Source: Yinghuangia elevatio | Lineage (GTDB): Bacteria; Actinomycetota; Actinomycetes; Streptomycetales; Streptomycetaceae | NCBI RefSeq assembly: GCF_040649515.1 | Contig: NZ_JBEZFP010000097.1 | Location: forward strand, 1-36,319 | DNA: 36,319 nt | Direction of reading: 5' to 3' | In this document: in pieces, positions 23,075 to 33,508 of the stretch | How positions within the stretch are numbered: the first letter of the stretch is position 1 | Layout of the letters: every line of letters starts with the position of its first letter | Made by a program: the position numbers and the translations under genes | The notes under the pieces: model-generated | Seen by the model: only the letters and a program-made list of their open reading frames with translations | The model's database searches: none | What the model was told of the DNA's origin: nothing

Positions 23075-24230
23075 CAAGGGACTCGGCCAGGACGTCGCGG
23101 TGAAGACTCTGAGGTACGACAAGCCACTGACGCCGGCGCACTACGACAAGCTCAACTGGGAGTACCACATCGCGTCGGCGGTCCGAAGCCCCCACGTGGT
23201 GCGCATCCACGACAGCTCTCCCAAGCGGAGCACCGACCATGACGCTTTCATAGCCATGGAGTTGGTAGGTACAGGAACTCTCGCGCACAGATTGGCCCTC
23301 GGCGGGTCGTTCCCCTTGGACCAGGTGGCCAAGTTGGGGGCGGCGCTCGCCGACGCGCTGGCCGCGACCCACGAAAGCGGGATCCTGCACCGCGACGTGA
23401 AGCCCGCAAACGTGCTGTTCGGGCACGACGGCGTGCTGAAGATGGCCGACTACGGCAATGCCACGCTGGAGTTCGGCGGCCGCGGCTCGTCCATCGCCGG
23501 GTCTCCCGGCTACATGTCACCGGAGATGGCGCGGGCGGTCGTGGCGCGGGACTACGGCCTTCCGGCGACCGGCGAACGCGTGAACACGCGCCAAAACGAC
23601 CTGTATGGCCTCGGCGTCATCATGTACGAGATGATCTCGGGCGAACCGGCGTTCCCCGGCTTCGACCGCGAGGACCGGATCCTCGCTCAGTCCACCGGGG
23701 AACTGCAGCCGGTAACCGACGCGGTCAGGGGCGTACCGCGAGATCTCGCGGGGATCGTGACCGCGCTCACCGTGAACACCCCGGGTAGGCGGCCCGATTC
23801 CGCCGCGGAAGTCAGGGATGTGCTCCTGGAGCTTGCGCAGTCCCTGCCGACCGAGCCGGTCGGCCATGTCGGTCCCTTCATCACCCTGCAAGAGTCGGCA
23901 ACCCCAGATGTCTTGCCGGCCCGTCCGCGCGGACGCGACGCACCGTACACAGGTCCCGCACCGGCCGCACCGGCCTCGGAGAGACCGACGGACGTGGCCC
24001 GCATAGCCGCGAACGGCCTGAGCGACCTGAACGAGACGCACGCCCCCGCGCATGACGTCGACCCGTCCGCCACGCAGCCTGGAGCCGACGTGTTGGCACC
24101 CGGCCAGGCTGCCGACCGGCACTACGGCGCAACCGGGCCGTCGGACGCCGCAGGCGCTCCGGACCGTCCCGAGCTGCCAGGCCCCGAACCCGACTGCCCG
24201 GCACGAGAACTCGACAACTCGATGGACTGA
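22974..24230 (+). CDS. Soluble serine/threonine protein kinase (Hanks type)
   Basis: A 418-residue kinase. GTG 22974 is favoured over ATG 22935 because AGGGAGG ends six bases upstream. Visible motifs are the glycine loop IGQGGEGYVW (residues 21-30), the ATP-binding Lys of VAVKTL (K44), the catalytic loop HRDVKPAN (139-146, Asp141), the metal-binding ADYG (159-161 as DYG instead of the usual DFG), and the activation segment GSPGYMSPEM. All catalytic residues are present, so it should be active. The C-terminal ~130 residues are Pro/Ala/Asp-rich with no membrane segment and no PASTA, WD40 or other sensor domain. That makes this a short cytoplasmic kinase unlike PknB-type sensors. No obvious substrate or phosphatase gene is adjacent. 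Confidence 0.9.
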   Translation: MAVRKPQLPPKRFDPAQVTRIGQGGEGYVWRVRDKGLGQDVAVKTLRYDKPLTPAHYDKLNWEYHIASAVRSPHVVRIHDSSPKRSTDHDAFIAMELVGTGTLAHRLALGGSFPLDQVAKLGAALADALAATHESGILHRDVKPANVLFGHDGVLKMADYGNATLEFGGRGSSIAGSPGYMSPEMARAVVARDYGLPATGERVNTRQNDLYGLGVIMYEMISGEPAFPGFDREDRILAQSTGELQPVTDAVRGVPRDLAGIVTALTVNTPGRRPDSAAEVRDVLLELAQSLPTEPVGHVGPFITLQESATPDVLPARPRGRDAPYTGPAPAAPASERPTDVARIAANGLSDLNETHAPAHDVDPSATQPGADVLAPGQAADRHYGATGPSDAAGAPDRPELPGPEPDCPARELDNSMD

Positions 24231-24320
24231 CCCGGACCCGGCCGCCCGTTCCTCGCGCGCACCGAAGCCGCGGCACACCGGGTCCCGGGGCCCGGGAAGC
24301 CTGCCCGGGAAGCCCGAACG

Positions 24321-24344
24321 ACCCGTGCCCCCGATGGGGTACGG
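24321..24344. terminator. Hairpin between the kinase and sdhB
   Basis: CCCGTGCCCC (24321-24330) and GGGGTACGGG (24335-24344) pair over ten positions, with one G.T wobble and a CGAT loop. It is 22 nt beyond the sdhB stop on the minus strand, between convergent genes, so it probably ends the sdh transcript. Confidence 0.6.
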
Positions 24345-24366
24345 GCCATTCGGAACAGCGGGTTGC

Positions 24367-25154
24367 TCAGACTCGGCGGAAGATCAGGGCTCGCTTGACT
24401 TCCTGGATGGCCTTGGTGACCTCGATGCCTCGGGGGCAGGCGTCGGTGCAATTGAAGGTCGTGCGGCAGCGCCAGACGCCTTCCTTTTCGTTGAGGATCT
24501 CCAGGCGCTGTTCGGCGCCCTCGTCGCGCGAGTCGAAGATGAAGCGGTGCGCGTTGACGATGGCGGCCGGGCCGAAGTACTGGCCGTCGGTCCAGAAGAC
24601 CGGGCAGGACGTCGTGCAGCAGGCGCACAGGATGCACTTGGTGGTGTCGTCGAAGCGCTCGCGGTCCTCGGGGGACTGGAGGCGCTCGCGCGTGGGCTCG
24701 TTGCCCGAGGTGACGAGGAAGGGCATCACGTCGCGGAACGACTGGAAGAACGGCTCCATGTCGACGACGAGGTCCTTCTCGACCTGCAGGCCCTTGATCG
24801 CCTCGATGGTGATCGGCTTGGTGACGTCGAGGTCCTTCACCAGGGTCTTGCAGGCGAGGCGGTTGCGGCCGTTGATGCGCATCGCGTCGGAGCCGCAGAT
24901 GCCGTGCGCGCAGGAGCGGCGGAAGGTGAGCGAGCCGTCCTGCTCGCCCTTGACCTTGAGCATCGCGGTGAGGATGCGCTCGGTCGGGTCCGCCTCGACC
25001 TGGAAGTCCTGCCAGAACGGCACCGGGGGCTCGCCGTTCGGGCCGACCAGGTCCGGCAGGAAGCGGCGGATCCGCAGGGTGATGGTGATGGGGGTGTGGT
25101 CGCGCGCCGGCTTCTGCGCGGGGGCAGCCGGGGTCTCGTCGATAACGGCAGTCA

Positions 25155-25155
<1 letters not shown>
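24367..25155 (-). CDS. sdhB: Succinate dehydrogenase iron-sulfur subunit
   Basis: This 262-residue subunit carries electrons from the FAD of SdhA to the quinone site. The 2Fe-2S ligands lie in SCAHGICGSDAM (Cys82 and Cys87, with Asp in the position also seen in other SdhB proteins) and the following LAC. The ferredoxin-like motifs CILCACCTTSCPVF and CTDACPRGI bind the 4Fe-4S and 3Fe-4S clusters. The N terminus has an Ala/Pro-rich extension of about 20 residues. Its ATG overlaps the SdhA stop (TGATG arrangement), so translation is coupled. It is the last gene of sdhCDAB. Confidence 0.97.
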
Positions 25156-26912
<1,757 letters not shown>

Positions 26913-26993
26913 GACCTGTGTGTCCTCTGGTACCGATCTCCGCGACCACCAAGGGGCGCGTTCGGGTGCGTTCGAGTGCGGTCCGTTGGCCGG

Positions 26994-27437
26994 CTACTGG
27001 CCGATGTTCGGGTCGAAGGTGAAGATCACCAGCGTGCCGGTGAAGAGCACGATCAGGGCCGACGTGTAGAGCACGACCTTGAGCCAGAAGCGGGTCTGGT
27101 CGCGCTCCGCGTAGTCGTTGATGATCGTGCGCAGACCGTTGACGCCGTGCAGCTCGGCGAGCCACAGCATGATCAGGTCCCACGCCTGCCAGAACGGGTT
27201 GGCCCAGCGGCCGGCGACGAACGCGAAGCCGATCCGCGACACACCGCCGTCGATCACCAGCTGGATGATCAGGTGGCCCAGCACGAGGACGACCAGCAGG
27301 ATGCCGGACAGCCGCATGAACAGCCAGCTGTACAGCTCGAAGTTGGTCCGGGTGGAGCGCGGCGAGCGCTTGGAGCGGGGGGCCTCGATGGCCGGGCCGC
27401 CGCCGCTGATCTTGGGAGCGTTCTCGATCAAAGCCAT
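26994..27437 (-). CDS. sdhD: Succinate dehydrogenase membrane anchor subunit D
   Basis: A 147-residue integral membrane subunit with three hydrophobic helices (LFMRLSGILLVVLVLGHLII; the WDLIMLWLAELHGVNGLR region; VVLYTSALIVLFTGTLVIF). His residues in LGHLII and ELHGVNG are candidates for heme b and quinone-site contacts. An N-terminal Arg/Ser-rich cytoplasmic tail precedes the first helix. ATG 27437 lies 5 nt after the sdhC stop, so the two anchors are translated together. Anchor genes vary widely in sequence; this call relies on topology and operon position. Confidence 0.93.
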   Translation of the reverse strand: MALIENAPKISGGGPAIEAPRSKRSPRSTRTNFELYSWLFMRLSGILLVVLVLGHLIIQLVIDGGVSRIGFAFVAGRWANPFWQAWDLIMLWLAELHGVNGLRTIINDYAERDQTRFWLKVVLYTSALIVLFTGTLVIFTFDPNIGQ

Positions 27438-27442
27438 CTGGG

Positions 27443-27823
27443 TCAGCTCCCGAAGATCTCGCGCAGCGTGTGCTCCAGGACCGGGTAGAAGGCGCCGGCC
27501 ATGAGCACGGCCCACAGGCCGACAACGCCCCAGAACATCTGCTTCTGGTAGCGGGGGCCCTTCTCCCAGAAGTCGACCGCGACGATGCGCAGGCCGTTGA
27601 GGGCGTGGAAGAGCACGGCGCCCACGAGGCCGTACTCCATGACGTTGACGAACGGGTTCTTGTAGATCTCGATCGTCTCGTCGTACGCCTCGGGCGAGAC
27701 CCGCACAAGAGCGGTGTCGATGACATGGGCGAACAGGAAGAAGAAGATGAGGACGCCGGTGACTCGATGAGCCACCCATGACCACATGCCTTCCCGGCCG
27801 CGGTAGAGCGTTCCAGCCGGCAC
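27443..27823 (-). CDS. sdhC: Succinate dehydrogenase cytochrome b556 subunit
   Basis: A 126-residue membrane subunit with three predicted helices. GREGMWSWVAHRVTGVLIFF matches the SdhC opening, with the HRVTG motif near the quinone site. FLFAHVIDT and VLFHALNGLRIVAVDF provide further conserved His residues, one probably a heme ligand. GTG 27823 has GGAGGG eight bases upstream. It is the first gene of sdhCDAB, and its promoter must lie in the spacer shared with the divergent mutA gene. Confidence 0.95.
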   Translation of the reverse strand: MPAGTLYRGREGMWSWVAHRVTGVLIFFFLFAHVIDTALVRVSPEAYDETIEIYKNPFVNVMEYGLVGAVLFHALNGLRIVAVDFWEKGPRYQKQMFWGVVGLWAVLMAGAFYPVLEHTLREIFGS

Positions 27824-28192
27824 GGAAACTACCCTCCGGATGCGGTAGACGGGGCTCGGCCGGCAAGCCGTCGGTCGGCCCGGCCGGGTACCTTCCTCCG
27901 GCCCCGGCCATGTTAGCCATCGAAATCACCGGCTCCCGCCCGGGGGCGCGTGATGTGATCGATTCCGCACGCCTACGGGAACCAAACGGGTGACACTTCG
28001 CGTCCTACGGCCTTTCCCGCCAGCTGATGTGACGCAGTGTCATCGACGCCTCCGGGCGGTCGCCGGCACTCGTCGGACAAATCGGATAACCGTTCCGCGG
28101 CACTGTCCTTGCCGCAGTCAAGCGAATTCGCGACTGATGTCACACCGAGGCCGTGTATCGATCTTGGGGCGCGGTCCCTACGATGCGTGAAC
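27824..28192. other. Divergent spacer between sdhC and mutA
   Basis: The 369 bp hold the promoters of both operons and no gene. The stretch from about 27950 to 28150 is AT-richer. Besides the symmetric element at 28115-28136 it has several GATGTGA/GATGTCAC-like words (near 27952, 28026 and 28135). A -10-like TACGAT at 28179-28184 is placed so that transcription would start close to the mutA ATG. Confidence 0.55.
28115..28136. promoter_or_regulatory. Composite palindrome upstream of mutA
   Basis: A perfect 10-bp core GCGAATTCGC (28122-28131) is flanked by CAGTC on the left (after two extra A) and GACTG on the right. The element lies 57-78 nt upstream of the mutA ATG, in the AT-richer part of the spacer. 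It is a good operator candidate for mutA, sdhC or both. Confidence 0.45.
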
Positions 28193-30109
28193 ATGACGGA
28201 GGCTACTGTCGACGGCGGCACGTCTACCGGCTCCACCTTTGCTTCGCAGTTCCCGCAGCCCACGCGTGAACAGTGGCAGGGCCTGGTGGCCGGCGTGCTC
28301 CGCAAGTCGAGGGTCATCGGTGCGGACGACGCACCCGACAACCCTGAGGATCTGCTCGCGACCACCACCTACGACGGCATCAGGCTGGCCCCTCTCTACA
28401 CGGCCGACGACGCCTCACCCGAGCCCGGCGCTCCCGGACTCCCCTCCTACGTACGCGGCGCCCGGGCGGCCGGCAGCTCCGTCGACGGCTGGGACGTACG
28501 CCAGCTGCACAGCGACCCGGACCCGGCGCGCACCGCCGAAGCCGTGCTCGCGGACCTGGAGAACGGCGTCTCGTCCGTCTTCCTGCAGACCGGCGCGCCC
28601 GGGGGCGAGGACGCCCTGGACCCCGCCGAACTGCCCGGCGTCCTGGCCGGCGTGCTGCTCGACCTCGCGCCGGTCGTGCTCGACCCCGGGGCAGACTTCG
28701 GGCCGGCCGCCGAAGCCCTCCTCGCGGTCTTCCGCGAGCGCGGCGTCGCCCCGGCCGAGGTACGCGGCAACCTCGGCGCCGACCCCGTCACCACCCACGC
28801 CCGCACCGGCCGCGCCCCGGGGGCCGGCCGGGACCTGGCCGCCGCCGCGGACCTCGCGGTACGCGCGCACGCCGAGTTCCCGCACCTCCAGGCCATCACC
28901 GTGGACGGCCAGCCGTACCACGAGGCCGGTGCCTCCGAGGGCCAGGAACTGGGCGCCGCCACCGCCGCGGGCGTGGCGTACCTGCGCGCGCTCACCGCCG
29001 CGGGACTCGACGTCGACACCGCGCTCGGCCTCGTCGAGTTCCGCTTCGCGGCCACCGCCGACCAGTTCCTCACCATCGCCAAGCTGCGTGCCGCCCGCCG
29101 CGTGTGGGCCCGCGTCGCGCAGGCGTCCGGCGCCTCGGCCGGGGCCGGTGCGCAGAAGCAGCACGCCATCACGTCCTGGTCGATGGCCACCCGCCGCGAC
29201 CCCTGGGTCAACATGCTGCGCACGACCGTCGCGGCGTTCGCGGCCGGCGTCGGCGGCGCCGACTCCGTCACGGTCCGCCCGTTCGACGCGGCGATCGGCC
29301 TGCCCGACGCCTTCGCCCGCCGCATCGCCCGCAACACGCAGTCGCTGCTGCTGGAGGAGTCGCACCTCGCGCAGGTCATCGACCCGGCGGGCGGCTCCTG
29401 GTACGTCGAGAAGCTCACCGACGAACTCGCGCACGCCGCCTGGGCGTTCTTCCAGGACATCGAGCGCGCGGGCGGCATCGCCGCGGCGCTCGACGGCGGC
29501 CTCGTCGCGGACCGCATCGCCGAGGTACGGGCCGCCCGCGAGAAGGCGATCGCCACCCGCAAGGACCCGCTCACCGGCGTCAGCGAGTTCCCGAACCTCA
29601 CCGAGGACGCGGTGATCCGCGAGCCCGCCCCGGCGCTGCCCGGGGGCGGCCTGCCGCGCGTGCGGTACGCCGACGGCTACGAGGCCCTGCGCGACCGCTC
29701 GGACGACATCTACCTCGCCACCGACGCGCGCCCGACGGTCTTCCTGGCCACCCTCGGTCCGGTCGCCCAGCACACCGCGCGCGCCCAGTTCGCCCGCAAC
29801 CTGTTCGCGGCGGGCGGCATCGACGCCGTCGAGGCGGGCGCGACGGCCACCGAGGACGAGGTCGTCGAGGCGTACCGCGCGGCCGGTGCCCCGGCCGTGG
29901 CCTGCCTGGCCTCCAGCGACAAGATCTACGAGGAGCGCGCGAAGGACGCCGTCACGCGCCTGCACGAGGCCGGCGCCCGGCATGTCCTTCTCGCCGGTGC
30001 GGCCAAGAAGTGGGCGGACACGAACGCCGACGGGTACGTATTTGTCGGGTGCGACGCACTCGAAGTACTGAACCGGGCGTACACGATCATCGCGGGAGGG
30101 GACCGATGA
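28193..30109 (+). CDS. mutA: Methylmalonyl-CoA mutase small (beta) subunit
   Basis: This 638-residue non-catalytic partner subunit stabilises the MutAB heterodimer. The TIM-barrel half has FPQPTREQWQGLVAGVLRKS at the N terminus and SSFLQ-type strands typical of MutA. The C-terminal flavodoxin-like half lacks the DxHxxG cobalamin motif, with AQHTAR in its place, as expected for this subunit. ATG 28193 begins the family-type sequence. No ribosome-binding site is visible, and a TACGAT box lies 9 nt upstream, so a leaderless mRNA is possible. The stop overlaps the mutB start (ATGA). Confidence 0.93.
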   Translation: MTEATVDGGTSTGSTFASQFPQPTREQWQGLVAGVLRKSRVIGADDAPDNPEDLLATTTYDGIRLAPLYTADDASPEPGAPGLPSYVRGARAAGSSVDGWDVRQLHSDPDPARTAEAVLADLENGVSSVFLQTGAPGGEDALDPAELPGVLAGVLLDLAPVVLDPGADFGPAAEALLAVFRERGVAPAEVRGNLGADPVTTHARTGRAPGAGRDLAAAADLAVRAHAEFPHLQAITVDGQPYHEAGASEGQELGAATAAGVAYLRALTAAGLDVDTALGLVEFRFAATADQFLTIAKLRAARRVWARVAQASGASAGAGAQKQHAITSWSMATRRDPWVNMLRTTVAAFAAGVGGADSVTVRPFDAAIGLPDAFARRIARNTQSLLLEESHLAQVIDPAGGSWYVEKLTDELAHAAWAFFQDIERAGGIAAALDGGLVADRIAEVRAAREKAIATRKDPLTGVSEFPNLTEDAVIREPAPALPGGGLPRVRYADGYEALRDRSDDIYLATDARPTVFLATLGPVAQHTARAQFARNLFAAGGIDAVEAGATATEDEVVEAYRAAGAPAVACLASSDKIYEERAKDAVTRLHEAGARHVLLAGAAKKWADTNADGYVFVGCDALEVLNRAYTIIAGGDR

Positions 30110-32340
30110 CCATTCCGGACTTCACCGGCATCGACCTCGGCACCCCCGAGGCCGCCGACGCCGAGGCGTGGGTCGCCGCGGTCGCCGAGGCGACCGGCAA
30201 GGACGCCGCCGAGCTGACCCGCGACACGCCCGAGGGCATCCCGGTCAAGGCGCTGTACACGGAGAAGGACACCGAGGGCCTCGACTTCCTCGCGACCTAC
30301 CCGGGCATCACGCCGTACCTGCGCGGGCCGTACCCGACGATGTACGTCAACCAGCCCTGGACGATCCGCCAGTACGCGGGCTTCTCCACCGCCGAGGCGT
30401 CCAACGCCTTCTACCGCCGCAACCTCGCGGCCGGCCAGAAGGGCCTGTCGATCGCGTTCGACCTGGCCACCCACCGCGGCTACGACTCCGACCACCCGCG
30501 CGTCGCGGGCGACGTCGGCATGGCGGGCGTGGCCATCGACTCGATCTACGACATGCGGCAGCTGTTCGACGGCATCCCGCTCGACCAGATGTCGGTGTCG
30601 ATGACGATGAACGGCGCGGTGCTGCCGATCCTCGCGCTCTACATCGTCGCGGCGGAGGAGCAGGGGGTGAAGCCGGAGCAGCTCGCGGGGACGATCCAGA
30701 ACGACATCCTCAAGGAGTTCATGGTCCGGAACACCTACATCTACCCGCCGAAGCCGTCGATGCGGATCATCTCCGACATCTTCTCGTACACCTCGCAGAA
30801 GATGCCGAAGTTCAACTCCATCTCGATCTCCGGCTACCACATCCAGGAAGCCGGGGCCACGGCCGACCTGGAGCTGGCCTACACGCTCGCGGACGGCCTG
30901 GAGTACCTGAAGGCCGGCATGGACGCGGGCATGGACGTCGACGCGTTCGCGCCGCGCCTGTCGTTCTTCTGGGCCATCGGGATGAACTTCTTCATGGAGA
31001 TCGCCAAGATGCGCGCGGCCCGCCTCATCTGGGCGGACCTCGTGCACGGCGTCGGCGCGAAGAACCCGAAGTCGCTGTCGCTGCGCACCCACTCGCAGAC
31101 CTCCGGCTGGTCGCTGACCGCGCAGGACGTCTTCAACAACGTGGTGCGCACGTGCGTCGAGGCCATGGCGTCGACGCAGGGCCATACGCAGTCGCTGCAC
31201 ACCAACGCGCTCGACGAGGCGCTGGCGCTGCCGACCGACTTCTCCGCCCGCATCGCGCGCAACACGCAGCTGATGCTCCAGCAGGAGTCGGGCACCTGCA
31301 ACGTGATCGACCCGTGGGGCGGCAGCGCGTACGTCGAACGCCTGACCTACGACCTGGCGATGCGCGCCCGCGAGCACCTCGCCGAGATCGAGAAGGCCGG
31401 CGGCATGGCCGCCGCGATCGACGCCGGCATCCCCAAGCTGCGCATCGAGGAGGCCGCGGCGCGTACGCAGGCCCGCATCGACTCGGGCCGCCAGCCGCTC
31501 ATCGGCGTCAACAAGTACCTCGTCGACAACGACCAGCCGATCGACGTGCTCAAGGTCGACAACGCGCGGGTACGCGCCGACCAGATCGCGAAGCTGGAGC
31601 GGCTGCGCGCGGAGCGCGACGGCGGCGAGGTCGAGCGCGCCCTCGCGGCGCTCGCGGGTGCCGCCGAGGCGGACCTCGCGGGGGAGCGGCCCGACGACCT
31701 GGAGCACAACCTGCTCAAGCTCGCGGTCGACGCGGCGCGGGCGAAGGCGACGGTGGGGGAGATCTCCGACGCGCTGGAGAAGGCGTACGGTCGGCACCAG
31801 GCGACGATCCGCACGCTCACCGGCGTGTACCGCGAGGAGGTGGGGGCCACGGGCAACGTCGAGCGGGTCCGCACGCTGGTCGAGGAGTTCGAGCGCGAGG
31901 AGGGCCGCCGCCCGCGCATCCTGGTGGCCAAGATGGGCCAGGACGGGCACGACCGCGGCCAGAAGGTGATCTCCACGGCGTTCGCCGACCTCGGCTTCGA
32001 CGTCGACGTGGGCGCGCTGTTCCAGACTCCGGAGGAGGTCGCCCGCCAGGCCGTCGAGGCCGACGTGCACGTGGTCGGCGTCTCCTCCCTCGCGGCCGGC
32101 CACCTGACGCTGGTGCCGGCCCTGCGCGAAGAGCTCGCCAAGCTCGACGCGGGCGAGATCATGGTCGTGGTCGGCGGCGTGATCCCGCCGTCCGACGTAC
32201 AGCCGCTGCTCGACATGGGCGCCGCCGCGGTCTTCCCGCCCGGCACGGTCATCTCGGACGCCGCGGTCGACCTGTTGAAGCGTCTGTACGACCAGCTCGG
32301 CCACGAGCTGCCCGCGGCGCTCTCCACCGCATCGGAGTGA
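30106..32340 (+). CDS. mutB: Methylmalonyl-CoA mutase large (alpha) subunit
   Basis: A 744-residue adenosylcobalamin enzyme that interconverts (R)-methylmalonyl-CoA and succinyl-CoA, linking propionyl-CoA and branched precursors to the TCA cycle and to polyketide extender supply. The catalytic barrel shows YATMY-like TYPGITPYLRGPYPTMYVNQ, the RQYAGFSTAEASNAFYRRNL region and SISGYHIQEAGA. The B12 domain has DGHDRG (Asp613, His615, the base-off cobalt ligand), VGVSSLAAGHLTL and VVVGGVIPP. GGGAGGGG in the end of mutA serves as ribosome-binding site, and the ATGA overlap couples translation. Normal length. Confidence 0.97.
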   Translation: MTIPDFTGIDLGTPEAADAEAWVAAVAEATGKDAAELTRDTPEGIPVKALYTEKDTEGLDFLATYPGITPYLRGPYPTMYVNQPWTIRQYAGFSTAEASNAFYRRNLAAGQKGLSIAFDLATHRGYDSDHPRVAGDVGMAGVAIDSIYDMRQLFDGIPLDQMSVSMTMNGAVLPILALYIVAAEEQGVKPEQLAGTIQNDILKEFMVRNTYIYPPKPSMRIISDIFSYTSQKMPKFNSISISGYHIQEAGATADLELAYTLADGLEYLKAGMDAGMDVDAFAPRLSFFWAIGMNFFMEIAKMRAARLIWADLVHGVGAKNPKSLSLRTHSQTSGWSLTAQDVFNNVVRTCVEAMASTQGHTQSLHTNALDEALALPTDFSARIARNTQLMLQQESGTCNVIDPWGGSAYVERLTYDLAMRAREHLAEIEKAGGMAAAIDAGIPKLRIEEAAARTQARIDSGRQPLIGVNKYLVDNDQPIDVLKVDNARVRADQIAKLERLRAERDGGEVERALAALAGAAEADLAGERPDDLEHNLLKLAVDAARAKATVGEISDALEKAYGRHQATIRTLTGVYREEVGATGNVERVRTLVEEFEREEGRRPRILVAKMGQDGHDRGQKVISTAFADLGFDVDVGALFQTPEEVARQAVEADVHVVGVSSLAAGHLTLVPALREELAKLDAGEIMVVVGGVIPPSDVQPLLDMGAAAVFPPGTVISDAAVDLLKRLYDQLGHELPAALSTASE

Positions 32341-32341
32341 C

Positions 32342-33346
32342 GTGGCACGTCGTGTGATCGATGTCGGCCAGTACGCGGAAGGCGTGCTGGCCGGCAACCG
32401 CACCGTCCTGGCCCGCGCGGTCACCCTCGTGGAGTCCACCCGCGCCGAACACCGCGACCTCGCCCAGGAGTTGCTGGTCAAGCTGCTGCCGCACGCGGGC
32501 GGCGCGCACCGGGTGGGCATCACCGGTGTGCCGGGCGTCGGCAAGTCCACCTTCATCGAGGCGCTGGGCACCAAGCTGACGACCGCCGGGCACCGGGTCG
32601 CGGTGCTGGCCGTCGACCCGTCCTCGACGCGGACCGGCGGCAGCATCCTGGGCGACAAGACGCGCATGGGGAAGCTGGCCGTCGACCCCGCCGCGTTCGT
32701 GCGCCCGTCGCCGACCGCCGGGACGCTCGGCGGCGTCGCGCGCGCCACGCGCGAGTCCATCGTGCTCATGGAGGCCGCGGGCCACGACGTCGTGCTGGTC
32801 GAGACGGTCGGCGTCGGGCAGTCGGAGGTGACCGTCGCCAACATGGTCGACTGCTTCCTCTTCCTGACCCTCGCGCGCACCGGCGACCAGCTCCAGGGCA
32901 TCAAGAAGGGCGTCCTGGAGATGGCCGACATCGTGGCCGTCAACAAGGCAGACGGCGAGTTCGAGGCGGCCGCGAAGGCCGCCGCGCGCGAACTCCAAGG
33001 CGCATTGCGGCTGATGCGCAGACCGGGTGAATTGTGGTACACGCCGGTCCTCACCTGTTCGGCGCTGACCGGGATGGGGCTCGACGAGCTGTGGGACACC
33101 GTCCTGAAGCACCGTCAGACCCTGGACTCCGCAGGGCGGCTGGCGGAGGTGAGGCGCCGTCAGCAGGTCGACTGGACATGGGCCGCCGTACACGACTCGC
33201 TGTTGGCCGAATTGCGGGCGAACCCCCAGGTCAAGAGCCTGGTGCCGGACCTCGAACGGCAGGTGCGGGACGGCGAGATCACCGCGACGATCGCCGCCGC
33301 GCGCATCCTGGACGCGTTCCACGGCAGGGGCGGGAACACGGACTGA
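32342..33346 (+). CDS. meaB: Methylmalonyl-CoA mutase chaperone GTPase MeaB (ArgK family)
   Basis: A 334-residue G3E GTPase that gates cobalamin loading and protects MutAB from inactivation. Motifs present are Walker A GVPGVGKST (residues 62-70), the LAVDPSSTRTGGSILGDKTRM segment typical of MeaB/MMAA, ETVGVGQSE (Walker B/switch) and the guanine-specific NKAD. The C-terminal helices match the dimerisation region. GTG 32342 is 1 nt after the mutB stop, so it is co-translated. Older annotations call this family ArgK or LAO/AO transport ATPase; the operon position supports MeaB. Confidence 0.95.
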   Translation: MARRVIDVGQYAEGVLAGNRTVLARAVTLVESTRAEHRDLAQELLVKLLPHAGGAHRVGITGVPGVGKSTFIEALGTKLTTAGHRVAVLAVDPSSTRTGGSILGDKTRMGKLAVDPAAFVRPSPTAGTLGGVARATRESIVLMEAAGHDVVLVETVGVGQSEVTVANMVDCFLFLTLARTGDQLQGIKKGVLEMADIVAVNKADGEFEAAAKAAARELQGALRLMRRPGELWYTPVLTCSALTGMGLDELWDTVLKHRQTLDSAGRLAEVRRRQQVDWTWAAVHDSLLAELRANPQVKSLVPDLERQVRDGEITATIAAARILDAFHGRGGNTD

Positions 33347-33362
33347 CCGTACGGTTGGCGCT

Positions 33363-33377
33363 CTGACGGGGCGTCAG
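33363..33377 (+). terminator. Hairpin after meaB
   Basis: CTGACG (33363-33368) pairs with CGTCAG (33372-33377) over a GGG loop. TTGG and CCAA further out can extend the stem past a 4-nt bulge. It is 17 nt past the meaB stop. No U-run follows, so it is a probable but weak terminator. Confidence 0.45.
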
Positions 33378-33495
33378 CCAAGTGGGCGTAGTGGCATACC
33401 CCCACCGGCCCTGGGTCATGCGCCACGGAGGGCAGATTTCCTCACCCTAACGGGGGTAATTCGCTTTCTCTCACGTCCCGGGTAGCGCGGCAACG

Positions 33496-33501
33496 TACCC
33501 T
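33496..33501 (+). promoter_or_regulatory. Putative -10 box placing the amidohydrolase start at +1
   Basis: TACCCT lies 8 nt before the GTG at 33509, and no purine-rich ribosome-binding site fits between them except AGGGG touching the start. This is the usual arrangement for a leaderless actinobacterial mRNA. Confidence 0.35.
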
Positions 33502-33508
33502 TGCAGGG

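Noticed and set aside
29926..33099. Very long minus-strand open frame (about 1057 codons) opposite mutB and meaB
   Set aside because: It is antisense to genes with complete catalytic motifs, is Arg/Asp/Val-rich without any domain, and reflects the scarcity of stops opposite GC-rich genes.
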